Assembly (NCBI GenBank): GCA_964515915.1
Contig: CAZEXM010000029.1
Location: forward strand, 1-23,344
Length of the DNA: 23,344 nt
Reading direction: 5' to 3'
Origin: JAHOYW01 sp964515915
GTDB taxonomy: Bacteria > Verrucomicrobiota > Lentisphaeria > Victivallales > Victivallaceae
Under the pieces are notes generated by a model. It did no database searches, had not been told where the DNA came from, and saw only the letters and a program-made list of their open reading frames with translations. The position numbers and the translations under genes were made by a program. This document shows, one piece after another, positions 23,322 to 23,344 of this stretch. Numbering within the stretch: the stretch's first letter is position 1; each line of letters begins with the position of its first letter.

Positions 23322-23344
23322 GCGAAAAACGAACGATCAAACAT

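Overview
The window looks like a chromosomal segment from an anaerobic PVC-group bacterium, most likely Lentisphaerota (Victivallales-like). The reasons are a pseudopilin with an FTLVE leader and an H-X9-DG C-terminus, a GntR/LacI hybrid regulator, a sulfatase of the Ser type next to one of the Cys type, and MttB and UroD-like methyltransferase homologues among glycan-active genes. The taxonomic call is inference from gene content; there is no rRNA or marker gene here.

Region 1 (1-1193) has no intact gene and reads as a scarred integration site. It holds a 284-bp nested-palindrome element with 17-bp terminal inverted repeats (98-381), a truncated BrnT-like toxin fragment (414-578), a pair of 26-bp inverted repeats resembling insertion-sequence ends (557-582 and 722-747), a 20-nt piece resembling a tRNA 3' end (642-661, minus strand), and a frameshifted C-terminal remnant of a tyrosine recombinase (755-993, minus strand). 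Bases 1-97 and about 994-1111 show nothing convincing apart from one small inverted repeat. The region ends with a perfect-consensus sigma-70 promoter (TTGACA, 17 bp, TATAAT) followed directly by two tandem 11-bp repeats.

Region 2 (1194-23059) is a co-directional, tightly packed gene set, probably one long operon under the promoter at 1112-1140. Order: GntR/LacI regulator; pseudopilin; exported 1137-residue ThuA/GATase-like plus degenerate PHP-like protein; sulfatase A (Ser-type, split by a frameshift); sulfatase B (Cys-type); MttB-family methyltransferase; large PHP metallohydrolase; D-lyxose-isomerase-like cupin; UroD/MtaA-like protein; GH38-like alpha-mannosidase; a small broken ORF; Gfo/Idh/MocA dehydrogenase; SGNH-like protein; GH29 alpha-L-fucosidase; SGNH/GDSL esterase; carbamate kinase. 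Several junctions are ATGA or TAATG overlaps. A short uncertain ORF follows (23121-23321), and no operon terminator is visible.

How the genes may work together (inference): only the pseudopilin and the 1137-residue protein carry export or prepilin signals. The hydrolases look cytoplasmic, so the operon may dismantle a small imported, heavily decorated glycoconjugate by removing sulfate (two sulfatases), fucose (GH29), mannose-like residues (GH38), acyl groups (SGNH) and perhaps methyl groups (MttB plus UroD-like). Sugar oxidation or isomerisation (Gfo/Idh, cupin) would follow, and ATP could be recovered from carbamoyl phosphate (carbamate kinase). No transporter, corrinoid protein, corrinoid activase, sulfatase-maturing enzyme or carbamoyltransferase is present, so these must be elsewhere. 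The combination is the most unusual aspect of the window.
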